Shown here piece after piece: positions 1-14,100 of a stretch of 64,000 bases of DNA. The position numbers were made by a program, and so were the translations under genes. The notes beneath the pieces are model-generated. The model had not been told where the DNA came from. It did not search any database and was given only the letters and a program-made list of their open reading frames with translations. Source of the DNA: Platynereis dumerilii (taxonomy: Eukaryota; Annelida; Polychaeta; Phyllodocida; Nereididae). The stretch is taken from contig JAPTHN010000008.1 of the NCBI GenBank assembly GCA_026936325.1, forward strand, positions 16,770,259 to 16,834,258. The letters are read 5' to 3'. Every line of letters starts with the position of its first letter. Position 1 is the stretch's first letter.

Positions 1-557
1 CCAAGGAACCTAACAAATGCATAAATATGCAACATGAAGCTCCAGTCATCCATCCTTGATTTCACTGACAAAAGTTGTCGTAAATGGACAATAGATGCTT
101 TGCATTGTTTTAGATTTTGGTTCACATTAATTGAATTTACCTCAGAACTTCTGAATGGTATTTATTGTTTAAATAAGTGGTACACTTCACCGTGCGTTTG
201 TTGGTTGCCATTAAAAGTCAGGTTCAGCTATAGCAAATGAAGTTATTGGTTAGTCTACCAAAGGCACTGAATTCGATAACCATCTGTTGAAAGTTTCATT
301 CAATTATCTTCATTTTCAACAGAGTTATGAAGATCACAATCGTTGATCACAGACTTTTTGCAATTACAATGCCAAAACATAGCAAATTATTACTTCATTT
401 TTAGACTACAAAAATGCTTGTAACTTCTTTAATAATTTACATATTAAGGTGGTTCTGGTGGCTACTTTTCTTTTATTGAAGTGTCTGTCACATAAAAATA
501 TTTTCAATGTGAAATTCAACATACCTAATATATGTGTTTTTCCAGTTTGTACTTTGC

Positions 558-1073
558 TTATTATCGTTTTCATAGCTATGTGTTTTTCAAGTTTGCAATT
601 TGCTTCATTCTAAAACTGTGATGTCAGAGATTAAGTTATTTCATTTATTACAAGCACAGATTTTAGGAAACTGACAAAGTGCAGTGACACATGGATGATG
701 TATGTTTCACTCTGCACTGTAACTGAACCAAACAGACTTCTTAGCCTCAAAGGAGAGTTTCTATTACTGACAAAAAATGTTGTTTGAAATTGTCATGACT
801 GGTGTCCTGTGAAAAACAGAAACACATTTTGTTTGGAAAACAATGAGGTGCGACACTCAGCTTATACACGCGTTGTTTGTTGTGGTTGTACACAAATAGT
901 AACATTGCCTGACAGCTTTAAATTCCTTTGTCATTAACTGTGATGTCAAACTCTAAACTGATATGTCACAGATTGAAGATTAGACCAATCACATTGACAG
1001 ATATCCGATGATGTCATGGTTTAACTGCAAAACGAAGTTTTCAAGAAAAACAAAGCTATGAAAACGATAATAA
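558..1073. repeat. Inverted repeat pair, possible degenerate MITE
   Basis: The left arm (558-588, starting TTATTATCGTTTTCATAGCT) reappears as its reverse complement at 1,045-1,073 with few mismatches. The word CTGTGATGT recurs at about 619, 939 and 1,081. No target-site duplication could be found, so the element borders are uncertain. Confidence 0.4.
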
Positions 1074-1477
1074 TCCCAGACTGTGATGTTACAGATTTAG
1101 TTGCATAGCTTTCGTTTTTTTCATTGTCAAAGGAAGTACCAAAATAACATTATAACAAAATTCTAATTGAACTCAGTGACTCTGGTAAAACTGCCTAACT
1201 TAGAAATAAAGTTGTAAATTTACTGTCATTTTTAGATTTTTAGGTTAACTACTCGTAAGTTGATGTCACATAATGTGATCCATGTAACGCCGAGATGCCA
1301 GATAGTAGATAAATTAGATTTCCATGTAATTATAGCATGCAAGCTTACTAATATTTCATTGTTTTATTGGCATGCCTCAATATAGGAGACAATTGTACCT
1401 TCTTCTGAAGCCAAAAAAGTAAACATTCAAATGATTCGCCTTATTTTAGACTCTACTCACAGATTTTGTGCGGACCC

Positions 1478-1690
1478 AGGGGGAAGGTTGGTCTTGTGGC
1501 AGTTATACTAGGATGCAAATCGCACGGCCCGTATAGTTTGAATCCGACTCTTGCCGGGTCACCTGAGCCTATGTTGGACAGCTGTTTCAATCATTCTTTG
1601 CCTCATTGCCAACTCGTCCCCCTGTCCTAATTAGCCTACCAAGTTCATAAATACAGAACGTCAAGCCCAAATCATACATCTATCCATTGT
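1478..1690 (+). mobile_element. tRNA-headed SINE-like element
   Basis: A B-box-like promoter word, AGTTTGAATCC, lies at 1,535-1,545. About 50 bases upstream, near 1,480, is a weak A-box-like TTGGTCTTGTGGC. A non-tRNA body with CCTGAGCC and AAGTTCATAAATACAG follows. The layout fits a tRNA-derived SINE, but the tail and target-site duplication were not found, so the borders are approximate. Confidence 0.4.
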
Positions 1691-2016
1691 ACACCAGCCA
1701 ATGTTGATTTTGCCGAATTACTAAACGAATCGCTAAAACCCATTTCACACTGAAATTTTCCTCTGCAATTGTGATTGCATGACTGCATGCTACAATTACA
1801 TGAATTAATTAAAGTAAATACTCATCCCAGTGAATATGCTCTTGTATGATAATATTGTTATTGACTGTTATCAAGCGTATAATGAAACTTGATATTCATT
1901 ATGCATGGTGGAAAATGACAATCGCCACATGAAAGTTATATTTCCATGTGATTACAAAAAGTTTCATTTGCTAGGAACATCATACATGTATAACAGGAAG
2001 ACATTGTTTTGGATAC

Positions 2017-2122
2017 ATGGCTGGCATGTTGGGAAAAATGATAAGGTTATTAATTCTGCTGGTTGTGTTTAATTTCCCAATGTCGTACTCCAGACATTTC
2101 AAATCAGATGGGATCCCGATGG
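2017..2122 (+). CDS. GRIA-like: AMPA receptor exon 1: start codon and signal peptide
   Basis: Begins with ATG and encodes a hydrophobic signal peptide ([13 protein letters not shown] core) followed by a polar stretch. It ends in phase 1 at a strong donor, GG|GTAAGT. The split Gly codon is completed by the two bases starting exon 2. A transcribed 5' UTR exon further upstream cannot be excluded. Confidence 0.75.
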
Positions 2123-5100
2123 GTAAGTTGCCTATTTATTGTTTGGTAGATGGATGTGTATATACTGTATGTGGATACCATGTAGATAGGGCAGACCGGG
2201 GTAAGTTGTGCCACCGGTAAGGTGCGCCGCCCGCTGTTGTATATAGTTGAACTGTTAGATTAGGGCAGATTTCACGAAATTATGCAAAATAACTTACCAC
2301 AACTTTGTCCACAAGTTGCATTAGCACAATGGGGACAATGCTGATCTTGCAGTTACATTAGCAGTTACATTAGCATTGAAAAAAACAGCTACCACATAAA
2401 GTTGTTTATTTTGTCGGTGATCTATATCAGTAAATAATGCACATTTTTCAATAAAATTTCAGAATTTCATAAAATTTTAGATTTTCCCAGATAGCAAGAA
2501 CACTGAAAAATTCCGATGTAAAAGTTGCTAATGTAACATCCGAGTCCACTGAGACGGAATGGAGTTACATTAGCAGTCTCTCTTATTTTTCCTTTTTAAA
2601 AATAGTTAATGGTTATGAAGGTAGTAGGAAATGGTGCCAAACAGGTATTTTAAATGTATTTTATCAATCACATATCGTTATATTTTGCTAAAGTGTTTTC
2701 TGTTGATTCTACAAAGCGCCAAAGTTGCCATGACAGATGACCAGTAAGTTTGGCCGTCCATTATTGTCCTTATGAGAGATTAAAAAAGTATTTTTTAAGA
2801 GCAAAACAGCATATTGGTGGATTCTTTTATTGATATTTATTCTTTAGCTCACTGATTTACTTGGTTATGGGTTCACGTGCTTCAGGAAGCAACAGATAGA
2901 AAAAGGTAGGACAGTTTAAGATACTCTGTGAGCACATTTTCGTGAAATCTGCCTTAGAGTGATACGAGAGGTGTATGCAGGAGACTGACCCAATCATATT
3001 TCTACATTCAATTACTGTACTGTAAGATAGGCCTAATTATTATAACATAATGCGTCCGTTATTAACTTCATTATCAGGGGCCGTCTTGGACAATGAGGCC
3101 AAATACTCAACTTTAACCAATATAACCATCGAAAACAAGATAGACTGGAACCCCAATAACAGGTTCAGGGTATCTTCCCATGCATTGAGGGTCTACACCA
3201 ATGACAGCTATTCAATCACAACTGCAAGTAAAGATAAAATTATATCATATTTAAAGTAAATTAAAAACAGCTGATGACTTTTGGGACATCATGTCCACCT
3301 CAAATTCAATTCCCTGTGACTCAGCCATATCAGATACTTAGCATGTTTTAAGTGCAAGTATGTCTTTCTGTGACAAATTGACAGTAGATATGTAAAAGAC
3401 TGAACAAGAAGTCACTATGTTCTCAAAAAGTAAAAATTGATCACATTGTTTTCTTTGACTGCTTATTTTTGTTCTGATTGAGGATACTTCATCAATTCTC
3501 GTCAGCTTTGCGAGATTTGCATCTTTTACAGTGTGCACACTGATGGCAAAGGGCGTCGTGACCATATTTGGTCAACATGGACCCTGGACTCGCAACACTG
3601 TGAAGACTTTCTCGGATGCTTTCCACATGCCTTATGTGACACCCTCAATTCCAATGAATTTGACTTCCCAAAGCAATGGGTACATGCTGTACATGAGGCC
3701 ACTATACACCAAGGCAATCATTCACGTCATCCAACATTATGGGGCGGACAAAGTCTATTACTTTTACCAGAATGATGAAGGTGAGCTGTTCATCATTTTA
3801 TTAATAAGTGCATGCCAGTCTGAAGCTGTCCAGCTGCTTAGCTGTCTGACTGTCTAGCTGTCACCACCACGATAAAAATACAATATTTACATGGATTTCC
3901 AAACCGCAACGTTCATGCATGTTCTTGTACTTTCCTTCAGGCTTGCTTCGCCTTGAGCAGTTGCTGAATGAGATAGTCAAAGAAAATGTCAGGCTACAAG
4001 TCAAAGTCTACAAAGTCGTTGATGCAACTCATGTCCAGAAAACTATAATGGCCTTACCTGACAAGTTTGATTTGACCAAAGACAGGATGATTTTGCTGGA
4101 CATGCCAAGGGATATGTACCAAGAGTTTTTTCTCAGCAAAATCCCTGATTTATGGCAGTTTCAGTTTCATTACTTTGTTGTTGGACTGGTAAGTTATACA
4201 TTGTGTGCTCTTATTCTTTAGTTTTAATTTTATAGACCAACTTTTTCTTGTTATGCAATCTTGAAGACTAATTTGCAAGTTGCTACAATTGGCACCATGA
4301 GCTGATTGAATTCGTGCACCTAATCAAATTTTTATCTAAAAAAACCTCGTGAATGCATGCATTGTCAGCTGACAAGATTTCCAAAAAGCTTGTCGTTTAG
4401 GCTCTCAGAATATTTTTGCCCATTTTATTTTGTCAATCTCATTAGAATTTATCAAAATAATGTTTCTTTTGCAATTATATTTTGACAGGCGAAATTCGCT
4501 GTCAGAATAAGAAACTCGAAGGTCACTTTTTTTGACATGGACAAGTTTGTGTCAAGTTCGGTAAGTAGAACCTTGAGTATAATTGTGCCATATAATATTA
4601 TCTGATTAAAAAGATATGTAACTATTTTATATAATTCTTAGTCGATTTTGCCAACAGAATAAAGTTCATGTCAAAGCCAGCTTTCAGCAAATTGTGGACT
4701 TACCATTGTTCCAATTACTATGTATAGCACCTGGGAAACTTTTTGCTATTTAGCAGATCAGACACTTTGAGCTAGATTTGTCATGATTTTGACCAGAACA
4801 AACACTTAGACCTAGTTACATGTATTCAAGATGGTTAGCTTAACATTGTAAATTTAACAAAGACCCATTTGGAAGGACTCAATTTGAAATAACTGGCACA
4901 CTTTGGCAATTTTCATAATGACAATAATAATGAACGTACAGCGTGTATGTCAGACAAAATCACATTTCGCCTTGTAGCTCAGCTCCTATTGCACTTGGAG
5001 CTTTGGTTGATGGCTTGTCTGAAACCCCTATTACCTGGCCTCATCCCTATTTAACATGAAATAACTGAGGTGTAATGGCAGGGCTACACAAGCTGTTAAA

Positions 5101-8100
5101 GTGTCAAATCTGTAAATCTGACTTCACGGAATTGCCCCTATACCGGTCCCTGAAACCGCAAATTCATGCGGGTAATGCTAGGGGGGGATGATAAAGTGGC
5201 TTTTTCGCTGGGCCCATGCGGGGACGCCTTCAAATCAATCTTTATTGTTTTAAAAGTTCATTCATACTGAAATATTTGGATTTCGGACCAGCTTCTAGCT
5301 GCTACTGGCACTTTTGTATGACAGGAAAAGTGACGTTTTTGTGAAATTTCGCCTATTTGCGATATTTGTTAATTTTAACATTTTTAATGATAGGAAGTTG
5401 AAAATAACACCATTAAACAGAGTGTAAAGAGAGCTCTCATTTGCATACCAACACTTATGGTCTGTGACAAACACAAAGATCAGATAAATATTCTTTTAAA
5501 TTATATGATTAAATTATCAAAGACATAGTGCGAAAATAATGTCTTAAAATTATGACTAGTAATTTTTAGGAAATCAATGACACTTTGGACTGTAGAATCA
5601 TGTTAAATCATGTTAAATAAACCCTTAGCTTGAAAATGCAGTATCCAGTCACATGAATGTTTTTGCCAATCAGTAAGGGTCCAACTGAAATAATCGAGCT
5701 AAATCAGGATAAGATAATTATGGTGAACCTTGTACTTAAATGGATATCTGTTACTTTGGAATACTGTGAACTTAGATATTTTTAATTGGTAAATAATGAA
5801 TTACAAAAGCGCTGCAAGTAAATGACTAAACCCTGAAGTTAAACTTCTCTTGTAGCTTACATGCATGGCGAGGTGGCAGTCCTGATAACTGTGTGTAAAT
5901 TTATATTAAATTCTACTAGTTTGCACTTCTGAGAAGTAAAATAAAATCACAAAGACTGACATTGACCAATTGGAATTGGAATTTTAAAGGATCAGCTTCA
6001 TAATAGCATCATATATACTAGAACAAACTGCAAATTTGCACTAAAATCATCAGTTATGGGGCAGAAAATTTGGATTGTGCATGGGTAGGATGAACCCGTA
6101 GATTCTGAAGTAGAAGTGCAACAAAATAATTGAATAAAAATCATAACTTTCAATATTGAAAATTAATCCATGTCCATATGGATATGGTATTTATTCAAGA
6201 AAGTGCCCAAATCCCTTACGTTAGCAAAAAAAAAAGGATTTGAACAACTCTTCAAATTATTGTCTGGTTGAGGCAATCCAAAGATCAGACATATTATATT
6301 GTACGAAGTTCTATTGTTCGATATCAGACAATCCTTTTTTTTTCACTGTGTAAATAGGCCAACTGGACTGGTATAATGTAACATTAACAAATGTATGTTA
6401 TAGGTGTGAGACATGGCAAGTGAAGGTCTGCCACAATACTTTTGTAACTATTTCCCAAATGGTTATCACAATCATCATAATATTAAGACTTGTGTGTGTA
6501 GAAGTGAAAACAAACCATCAGAATCATTGATTTATAGATTCTGACAACTTTTTTGGGGGGGGGGGTAGTAAATGTCAGCAGTAATGGTGACACTATTTGT
6601 CCTATAATGTTGAAAATAATTTAACTCTGACATATCTAATGACAGATTATTCAAGCCAGAGCAAAATCAACGATCACTACATCCATTCCCAGACCTAATA
6701 CTTGCCACTGTGAAACCCATGTAGTGGTTTACAATGAATGCCATGAATATTGGCAAAGCATTCATTATGGCTTTCATTGATTTGCAGTCCATGTATAAGC
6801 AGCCAGGGAAATTATCACCAGCTGATGACAATCAATGTCCTCAGCCCCACATGACAATCACCCTAGCACTGTCATCACCATCCCATGACACTCTCACAGT
6901 GTCATGGCCTAGCCATGACTTTGGCAGTGCTCAAAATCATCTTTGACTGGCTATTTGAAAAGAACTACTGCAACTATCACTTCCAAACTTGGTATAAAGT
7001 TGTATCACAGTGTCAACTAACTCTATGAATTTTGGCAGACATATCCATTACATAATGAGGAAAAGAACCCGAAGGCTCCAGAGAAATAAGGAAATTGTCA
7101 TCAGCTGCTGATGACTTTGCAGTATTTCGTGAAATTGGATAGAATTAAGTCCCGCAACTGACATGCTGCTGTGTGGTGAGGATGGCTGCAAAGAGATCAG
7201 ACTTTCTTCTGAGACCCAACTGATCAACCCCACACACTCAATCGTCCTGTCAGGGCCAGGACTTGGCTGGAATTGCAATTGTCCTCATATGCTGGTAATT
7301 TCCCTGACTGATAAGTAGTCTTAACAAAATTATTGCATTTTATATGCATCTACCATTCAGAGCCATGCAATTCTTGGGGGGGGGGGGCCCAAGTGATTGA
7401 CTGCTTATTTTGGAATTGGCAACTGCCACTGTACTAACTCGTGCTTTCTGAATATAATTCTACATTCTGTTTATGAAATCACAGCAAAAAGGAGTGGCAG
7501 AGACACTGCCCTTTCCACACAACCTCTAAAAGAGCCATCACCAATGTCTTCTCCTTTCCCTTTACTTCAAGCAGTCAGTATTGGCAATTACAATTCACTT
7601 GGAATCATTTTTTGTGGGGTCAATTCCGATACTTTCAATTTTTTATTTTTAGGAAAAAAACCAAATTCTGATTCCCAACATTTACCCAGAAATGGCTACA
7701 TCTTAAATATAAGCGACCCGTTTCTGGTGTTTCATATCCAAAATGGCTTTCAAAGAAGATTTAAGTATGTCATTGAGCATTCTGAAACCAAGGAAGCTGA
7801 CTCAGGCCAAAAAATGGTCTAAAAAAGCATGCGAAATGGCTGAAAATATGCATTTTCATAAAAGCCAGAGTGGCCCGGCACTAGTCGCATGCCACAGAAT
7901 TTTTTTCGCACCAATTTTCATTTTTTGGCCATAGCCTACTTTCCATACCACTGGCATATTGAATTTCCAAAAAAAGTTTTTTTCAGCCCACCCTAGTATA
8001 CAATGTCATGTAAATAAGGCACGTTTTTATTAAAATTTGATAATTTCATATTTTAGTTTTGCCTAGGTATTAAGATCACTGAGAATTATCGATGTAAAAT

Positions 8101-11100
8101 TCGCCAATGTAGCATCAGTGTCCTGAGACAGAATAGAGTAACACTAGCAGAAAACCTATTCCTTTTCTCTAATTATCTTTCAGTTGGAGGAAGCTTTGGT
8201 AGTAGATTCTGTAAATTTTATCGCCCGAGTACTTAGTATTTTATACTCCAATGAGTCAAATGGAAAATCTTCCTTCAATGTGACTGGGGGTATGGATTGT
8301 GACAGTGAACCTGCAATACCTTGGGCCCATGGACCTGACATCATGAAAGCCATGAAAAAAGTGAGATTTGAAGCATGTATAACAAAATGTTGTCACCACA
8401 TTAATCATTTTGTCAAATCAAAATTATACCTAACTAGTCTAAAATGAGCTTAATTAAAAATGTTGAATGACTAAGGTGGTAAATTAAATTGAAGTAACGC
8501 TTTACTTGAATCCAGTGGTTGTGTAAATAATATCTACCAATATAAATTGTTGCTCACAAATATGGAATATTCTTTTTTAGAACAAGTGGTAAAGAAAGGT
8601 GAATTTCGGAGTTTTGAATGCCAGTAAGGTCCGCTGTAATGATTTAGTTATCTTCCCTTATCACTGTTTCAAAGCCCCAACTACAAATTTATCAAAGATT
8701 TTGAATGACTGTGCCCTATCTTCGTAAACCCCCTGAATATTCATATTTCACCCTACTGTAGCTCTAGCTGGGGTTAACGCTTTTATATAAATTGATGGTG
8801 ACATTTTCTCCGCAATTGCGGTCATTGGTAGTAGTTACTATTGAATCAAACCATCATGCGCTCCAGCGAAGCTGTCAAATTTATCAATTTCTATGGAGAT
8901 AACTGAATCATTCCGTATTTATGAGCAATGGTGTAGTTATGCATTTTATTCACAGACTGAGATGGATGGTCTGACTGGGAAGATATCCTTTGATGATCAT
9001 GGCTTAAGGAAAGGCTACAGACTCAATGTTATGGAGACTAATCCCCATGGAGGTGTAGCTAAGGTATTTTCTTCATTTGTCTGTCAATTTGGTCATAATA
9101 ACATCTGATCCAGAAATAGAAAATTCAGGAGGAAGATCAGATTGCTTTTTTTAGGGCATTGTAATTATTGTATGAATAAATATTTGTCAATGATTTAGTA
9201 ATGTGTATTAAAATTACCAGATTGGAACATGGACACCGGAGGAAAAATTCATTTCACTAAATCATGTTTGGTATCGGAGAGCCAAAGGAAATGAGACTCG
9301 AAGGACTCGCATTGTTACCTCTATCTTGGTATGTGTAGTTCAATTAAGTACACTGCTCACAAAAATTAAGGGAGCTAGGTATTTTTTCATATTATTGCCA
9401 GTTGTGACTGTTTTAGTGAAATATCACACATCAAATACAAGAGAAAATTGACAAGTGAGGAGATAGGTTGCAGAAATTTAATTTTTAAAAAAACATGGTC
9501 TATCTGAAATCCAACCCTAACTCTATCCATAAACCTAATCCTGATTTTAACCCTTTTTTTGAAACATATACCTTGGTATGTTTTCACATCTGATGTTTTG
9601 ACTCTGTTTTGTCATTAGGTTTCTGTCATAGACATCCTCACTTGTGTACTATTGTGTTCATTGGTGTGTATTTGCAACAGCCATAACTGGAACTGACTGT
9701 AATTACAGCCTTTCTTCTTTAAATAATATGAGCAGTGTATAATTTGGTCTACTGTCTTGTGATGTGGATTGGACCACTTCAGAAGAACTTACCAGTACAA
9801 GCACCAATTTACCTGCCGACAATTCGCTGTACCTGCGGTTTACAAGTCCAAATTGTCCAATGAAATGTTTATAAAAGAAATTTGGCCTTGGAATTGGAAG
9901 AATAAAATAATTGTCAAGATTTGATTTTATTTATCAGCAAAAGCAACTTAGATAATGAATTGACAAATACCAGCCCTTTTGGATTGAAAGGCAGTTAAAA
10001 AAGCAGGGGTTTGTTGGTTCCTTGACCATTGGGCAATGGGCATATAAAACCCCATGATATACTGTAAGAAACCAAAAGGAGTTTCTCTTTTTGAGATTGA
10101 CATTAAGTATATCGTTATCGTTATGATCAAAATATGACTGGTTACAACTTGTGCGTTAACCAACTACTATCATACAAGGATTCACTCTTACTGACACATA
10201 ACCAAGACTAAATTCGAAAAAAAACTGCTGAACTTTGCACAATCGGTTAATGTCCATCAGATCACAATGTCATATCCTGATGACATCACAATGGTATGAC
10301 ATTGCCATTCGTATGACATCACAATAGCAAACAATCATACAGCATTGCTAAACCACTGTATATGACAATTAAATACAGTATACTCCGTCGCTTGCTTCCA
10401 TTGCTTTTTTAATGAGGTTAAGTAAATATTATAGGATATATGATACATTCCTAGGTAGGTAGACATTGTATTTTCCTTTTTTCAACTTTTTAGTCTTCAC
10501 CATACTTGATGATGAAGAGGAGGAGTTCAGATGACGGTAAACCACTTGTTGGCAATAACCGGTTCGAAGGATACTGCGCTGACCTTGCAAAAGAAGTGGC
10601 GGGCATAGTGGGCATAGAGTATGTCATAGTTCTGATCAAAGATGGCAGTTATGGTGCAATGGCTAGAAATGGAACATGGGATGGCATGGTTGGAGCACTG
10701 ATACGAAATGTAAGCATACATTCCGGATGCTTGAAGCTATTCCATGCAGGACTTGATTTTGGAGATGAAATGTAAAATTTGTGTTCTCAGAGTCAGGATG
10801 CCTGACATTATCCCTTTGGATTGATTGTCATAAGTTCTGTAATGATTTATGGGAGATCTTATGTTTTGATTTTGATTTATTTTCCGAAAATGTCTTGCAC
10901 ATTGTCCAACCTCACATAATTAAGTAAGTGATTTGGTTTACCTTTCAAGACGCAAACTGCTCCATCGCTCCTTTACCTAGCATTCATTACCTATGTGAGA
11001 TTAATTGGTCATCAGCTGACTAATTTGTTTAACATTTCAGGAAGCAGACCTATCAATTGCTCCTTTAACCATCTCATCCGCGAGATCGAAAGTCATACAT

Positions 11101-14100
11101 TTCTCTGGGTCCATCAAGGACCTTGGCATTAGTCTGATGGCTAAGAGACCCCCTGACATCAAACCAAGCATATTTTCCTTCATGGACCCTTTCGCCCCTG
11201 AAGTCTGGTTGTGTCTCATATCTGCTTATATTGGAGTCTCAGTGGTCCTTTTCTTGGTCAACTACATCAGTGCTTTGAAACGGCAAAACGATAAAACTGA
11301 CGATGAACCTGTCTTGACAGATAAGTTCAACATACTCAACAGTCTTTGGTTTACCTTTGCTGCCTTCATGCAACAAGGGTGTGATTTTGAGCCAAGGTGA
11401 GTGGAAAGGCCTATGCTCTATTCTAACCCCTTATCCCTAACCCATCTGATCCCTTGCAAACATTTCCAACCTTATCCAAATCCCTGAACTCCCTATCTCA
11501 CTACCCCTCACTACAGCCAATACTTCATCGGTCTCGCCCCCGCAGGTCTCGGGCCTCCACGTGGCGGTGGGTGGTAACACAAGAGTGAAGGCCTCTATCT
11601 CTTGTGGCCAACACGAGACAGTGCGCAAGCACACGTCTCCCCGACGGAAAAGGGGCAACCTGTTTGCCGTGGGTTGCGACCCGTGTCGGAGGATGAAGGG
11701 GTCCTGGTGGTTGAGTTGGTTGGGACTAAGTTGGTCCCTTCCATACAATACACTACTTTGGCCTGGATTTCTCCTAGACGGGAGGCTGGATTGGCCCGAT
11801 CCAGTCAATCGGCTTGTCATGCTAAACCGATAGGACTTTGTCCTATTGGACATGGCTTATGGGTCAATCGAGGAAGGTTAAGACCCGGATACTCGCCTGC
11901 CGTGGTCTCTAGTATCATGATTGAGGCAGTATTGCAGACCTAGCCTTCTCAGAGTATATCCTTCATGTATCCCTGGGGCTTGGGTACTGGGCACTGCCCT
12001 GCCCCTGATGGCCTCCCCTTGTTGGGCTCCGAGGTGGGTGGGGAGCATGAAGGATGAACCAGCAGAAATTTTCATGGCTTCCTCTAAACACAACTCTAGC
12101 CAAGAGACAAAACGCTTCCGAATGTCATCTGAGCTATCAGATGCATTTGGCAACATGTTCACTAGCTACTGGCCCAGGTTTATTACTATTACTGGGACTG
12201 ACCATGACTTTGAGTCGATGTCGATGATTAGAATCTTTGAGACCCTTGAAGAATTAATTGGACCAGTTGAAAGTGGCCGAAGGCTCAGAAATGGTTCAGT
12301 CCTGGTGCAAACTAGGACAAAAACGCAGTCTGAGACACTTCTAAACACAACAGATTTGGACGGAATCACAGTCTCAACAGAGCCTCATAAGACGCTAAAC
12401 CAGTGCCGAGGTACTATTATATCGCGTGAAAGTCACCGCAGCTCCGATGAAGAGATCACAAGATGGCTGAGAAAGAAGAACATAGAACTAGTGAGAAGAA
12501 TGGACCTAAAGAAGAGAAACCCACTCCAACAGCAGAAGAACAAACTCCAAATCCTCATCCTAAGCTTTCCTGGAAATCAACTACCAAAAAAAACCAATAT
12601 CGGTTTTGAAATGTGTAAAGTGAAGCCATTTATCCCCAACCCTCAAAGGTGCTTTAAGTGCCAAAAATATGGCCACGTTATCTCCAAATGCCGAGGACAG
12701 GAAAGATGTTCAAATTGTTCAGCAACAGACCACACACACTCCGAAGAAGAGCCATGCTACCATCCACCAAAATGTGCCAACTGCGGCCAAACACATCCTG
12801 AATATGACCGAAACTGTCCAAAATGGGTCATAGAAAAAGAGGTCCAGCGCCTTAAAGCTACTCAAAATCTCAGCTTTCCTGAAGCAAGAAGAATTGCCAC
12901 CCAGACCAATGGTGAAGCCACTTACTCTAATGTGGCTGCCATGTCTCCTCATCAACGCTCCACCCCACGCCGTAAATTGCAACTAGATCAGCACTCCATC
13001 TCCAGGACAACTGCCACACCCAAGGACGACAATCTCTCCGGAACAACTACCAGTCCCAAGAAACACAACAACTCACCAAGAGACCACTTCGTCAGACTCT
13101 TCGAGCATATGGAAGACAGGAACTTCTCACCACCTCAACAACTGACGCAGAAGACTCAACAAGACAAAAACAACACCAGTGACCTGGAAACCAACAATCA
13201 AGAGGTTTCCATGGACACTGGACCATCACAAACAGACAGCCCACCTGAGGCTGCAAAACCAAAGTCACCTGCAGACAACGATTTGCAGGCACACAAACCT
13301 CAAAAACCATCGACAACAACTTCAACAACTGCTCCAACACCGAAGTCCAGTAAAGGACTTACAACTCAGAAAGGAGCAAAACCCATAAATCGAAACAATT
13401 TCAACACAAAAGTAGTTACAAAAAGGTAACACATGCCACATTACAAAATCAACCATATTAAAACATGGATAATATAGTTCAATGGAACTGCCGCGGTTTC
13501 AGAGCCAATTTTGATGAGATTAATATACTAACTCTTGATCACCAACCTATCATTTTATGTCTTCAAGAGACATATCTGAAACCGTCGGACAGTATCCAAC
13601 TAAGAAATTATTATATGTATAATACCTATGGAAATATTATCAATGATAGGGCCCATCCTCGTAAAGCAGGGAACCATCCACTCCCGTGTCAACATTGACA
13701 GTAATCTACAAGCTGTTGCTGTTAAGATAACAGCACATAAAACATTTACAATCTGTTCTCTGTACATACCTCCAAGTCATCACCTCACAAATCATGAATT
13801 AAACAATTTGTACCATCAATTACCATTACCATGTATTATACTTGGGGATTTTAATGGACACCATCCTATGTGGGGAAGCCCACATACCAATAATAAGGGT
13901 CTTATCATTGAAGAATTTCTTGCTACGACTGATCTCTGTCTTTTTAATGACGGCACTTACACATATTTACATCCTGGTCATGGCACATACAGTCCTATAG
14001 ACCTAAGTGTTAGTGACCCAACATTATATCTAGATTATAATTGGTTTGTCCTTAAAGACAGCCATGGGAGTGACCATTTCCCAATTATACTAGAATGCAC

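Larger units (their letters stand above)
1..2016. other. Upstream non-coding sequence of the glutamate receptor gene
   Basis: No convincing exon is seen. The stretch is AT-rich and holds a small inverted repeat (558-1,073) and a SINE-like copy (about 1,478-1,690). The short ORF at 34-240 has no recognisable motif. I cannot point to a promoter; no convincing TATA box with a transcription start can be fixed before the start codon at 2,017. Confidence 0.5.

Noticed and set aside
4960-5130. tRNA gene or SINE around TAGCTCAGCTCC
   Set aside because: An A-box-like word only; no B box at the right distance and no cloverleaf.
7370-7390. Poly-G and poly-C runs (also about 6,553, 27,412, 36,139, 61,841)
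   Set aside because: Homopolymers, several belonging to MITE interiors; no function can be claimed and their lengths may be inaccurate.
12047-13429. Zinc-knuckle protein as a retroviral Gag
   Set aside because: It is directly followed by a LINE-type endonuclease/reverse transcriptase/RNase H ORF, there are no LTRs, and a 16-bp target duplication bounds the whole unit.
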